From assembly GCA_014379815.1 (NCBI GenBank), contig JACMLA010000338.1:1-6636 (forward strand): DNA of 6,636 bases, read 5' to 3'. The notes under the pieces are model-generated. The model was given only the letters and a program-made list of their open reading frames with translations. It did not search any database and was not told where the DNA came from. A program made the position numbers and the translations under genes. How positions within the stretch are numbered: position 1 is the stretch's first letter; each line of letters starts with the position of its first letter. Of this stretch, positions 5,892 through 6,636 are shown in pieces. The DNA is from Bryobacteraceae bacterium. GTDB taxonomy: Bacteria; Acidobacteriota; Terriglobia; Bryobacterales; Bryobacteraceae.

Positions 5892-6158
5892 ATGTGCAGA
5901 AGCATAAAGGTTCTACGCAGAGCCGGGCAACCCGCAACCGCTGACGAACTGAGTGGCGCGGCTTTGCAATTCGTGAGGAAGATTTCCGGATTTCACAAAC
6001 CCTCGAAGAAGAATCAGGAAGCGTTTGAACGAGCGGTTGAGGAAATCAGGGACGCCAGCGATCGCCTGTTGAAGACGCTGGAGCAGCCGCCTCCCGTGGA
6101 AGTTTCGCTGCCTGGTGGTGGCCCGTCGGCCGCTCTGTCAAAGCTGGAAAACTATTAA
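5892..6158 (+). CDS. DUF2277 family protein, function unknown
   Basis: Small soluble protein of 88 aa matching the DUF2277 pattern. It begins with the characteristic MCRSIKVL, followed by a conserved core including LQFVRKISGFHKPSKKNQEAF (about 27-47) and the helix ERAVEEIRDASDRLL. The core covers about residues 1-63; the last 25 residues are Pro/Gly-rich and variable in character. There is no signal peptide, membrane segment or catalytic signature. The N-terminal Cys-Arg after Met is a family hallmark as I recall it. The gene is divergent from msrB and its TAA overlaps the stop of the convergent DinB-like gene by four bases. The family assignment rests on pattern recognition; no function should be assigned. 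Confidence 0.85.
   Translation: MCRSIKVLRRAGQPATADELSGAALQFVRKISGFHKPSKKNQEAFERAVEEIRDASDRLLKTLEQPPPVEVSLPGGGPSAALSKLENY
6155..6158. other. Shared palindromic stop, TTAA, of two convergent genes
   Basis: The DUF2277 gene ends in TAA at 6156-6158 and the minus-strand DinB-like gene ends in TAA read from 6157 to 6155. The overlap is exactly four bases, the same arrangement as the CTAG at 3730-3733. Confidence 0.9.
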
Positions 6159-6616
6159 CAAGTTGTGCCAGCTGTCAGAATACGACGCAGGTAATTGATC
6201 TGGCCAAGGTGGTAGGTGAGATGTCCGTTAAGGTGCACCAGAAAGTGTTGTGTCGAGATGGGCGCTCCAAAGACTTCCTGCGGGTAGGTTGCCTGAAGAT
6301 CCGCCTCGGAGAGCTCTGCAACGACCTGAGGAATCAGATCGCGTACCTCCGCGATTCTCGATACCAGGTCTTTAGGCGGACTGTCCGGTACTCTGAATTC
6401 TTCTTCGCGCTGCCGGGCGTACGGAATCCTCCCAAGCTGTCTGCCGATAAAGTCCCGAAGATTGCCTTCCAGATGAAGGGCCAGATTCCCTGCTGAATTT
6501 GTTACGCCTGGAAGAACGGTCCAAAGCTCAGCACTTCCAGGGAATGCTTCAATCTCGTGAAGGAGCCGGGTCAGGTCCCGGCGGAACAGGTTACTGAGTT
6601 CTATAGCGAGGGACAT
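6155..6616 (-). CDS. DinB-like four-helix-bundle protein (DinB/YfiT superfamily)
   Basis: Protein of 153 aa with the pattern of the DinB/YfiT putative metalloenzyme superfamily, a four-helix bundle with a three-histidine metal site. Likely ligands are H48 (NLALHLEGNLRDFIG) and the pair H132/H136 in the late helix HLNGHLTYHLGQINYLRR; H128 is a further candidate. Some relatives are thiol-dependent transferases (for example bacillithiol or mycothiol S-transferases), but most are uncharacterised, so the reaction and thiol are unknown. This is not the DNA polymerase IV that is also called DinB. The ATG at 6616 is chosen because the domain starts at once and AGGA lies upstream, although at only 3 bases. 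Its stop overlaps that of the DUF2277 gene. No signal peptide, so it is probably cytoplasmic. Confidence 0.88.
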   Translation of the reverse strand: MSLAIELSNLFRRDLTRLLHEIEAFPGSAELWTVLPGVTNSAGNLALHLEGNLRDFIGRQLGRIPYARQREEEFRVPDSPPKDLVSRIAEVRDLIPQVVAELSEADLQATYPQEVFGAPISTQHFLVHLNGHLTYHLGQINYLRRILTAGTTC

Positions 6617-6636
6617 CGGTCCTATCGTGGTATGCG

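Noticed and set aside
6155..6616. DNA polymerase IV (also called DinB)
   Set aside because: At 153 aa with a His-triad helix bundle, it belongs to the unrelated DinB/YfiT superfamily.

Overview
The window looks like ordinary chromosome from a Gram-negative bacterium with moderately high G+C. The best guess is an Acidobacteriota lineage near Solibacter/Bryobacter. This is inferred from a long-tailed BamD-type lipoprotein next to rpe, receiver-only regulators, a DUF2277 protein and a DinB-like protein. There is no rRNA or other phylogenetic marker to confirm it. The window is almost fully coding. I see no RNA gene, transposase, phage gene, CRISPR array or gene-free stretch over 300 bases.

Layout: bases 16-3733 hold five + strand genes packed like an operon, with gaps of 13, 5, 5 and 11 bases. 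They are ribulose-phosphate 3-epimerase (rpe), a BamD-like outer-membrane lipoprotein with a long disordered tail, a receiver-domain response regulator with a C-terminal helix, the nucleotide-binding protein YajQ, and a small alpha/beta hydrolase. A minus-strand receiver-only regulator (3730-4179) converges on the hydrolase. Divergent from it is a secreted metallo-beta-lactamase-fold hydrolase (4217-5164). A membrane-anchored or exported methionine sulfoxide reductase B (5171-5806, minus) converges on that. An 85-base divergent gap then leads to a DUF2277 protein (5892-6158, +), which converges on a DinB-like protein (6155-6616, minus).

Functionally this is a mixture. The first cluster joins carbon metabolism, outer-membrane assembly and possible signalling: a receiver protein beside YajQ, whose family includes a c-di-GMP-binding member. 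The second half holds extracytoplasmic enzymes (MBL hydrolase, MsrB) and two small proteins of unknown function. Two of the three convergent gene pairs share a palindromic 4-base stop overlap (CTAG and TTAA), and the third pair is 6 bases apart.

I found no convincing undescribed system. The points most worth a second look are the degenerate receiver at 3730-4179, the repeat-bearing linker and terminal helix of the first regulator, the BamD tail, the MsrB lacking the usual resolving cysteine, and the altered active-site loop of Rpe.
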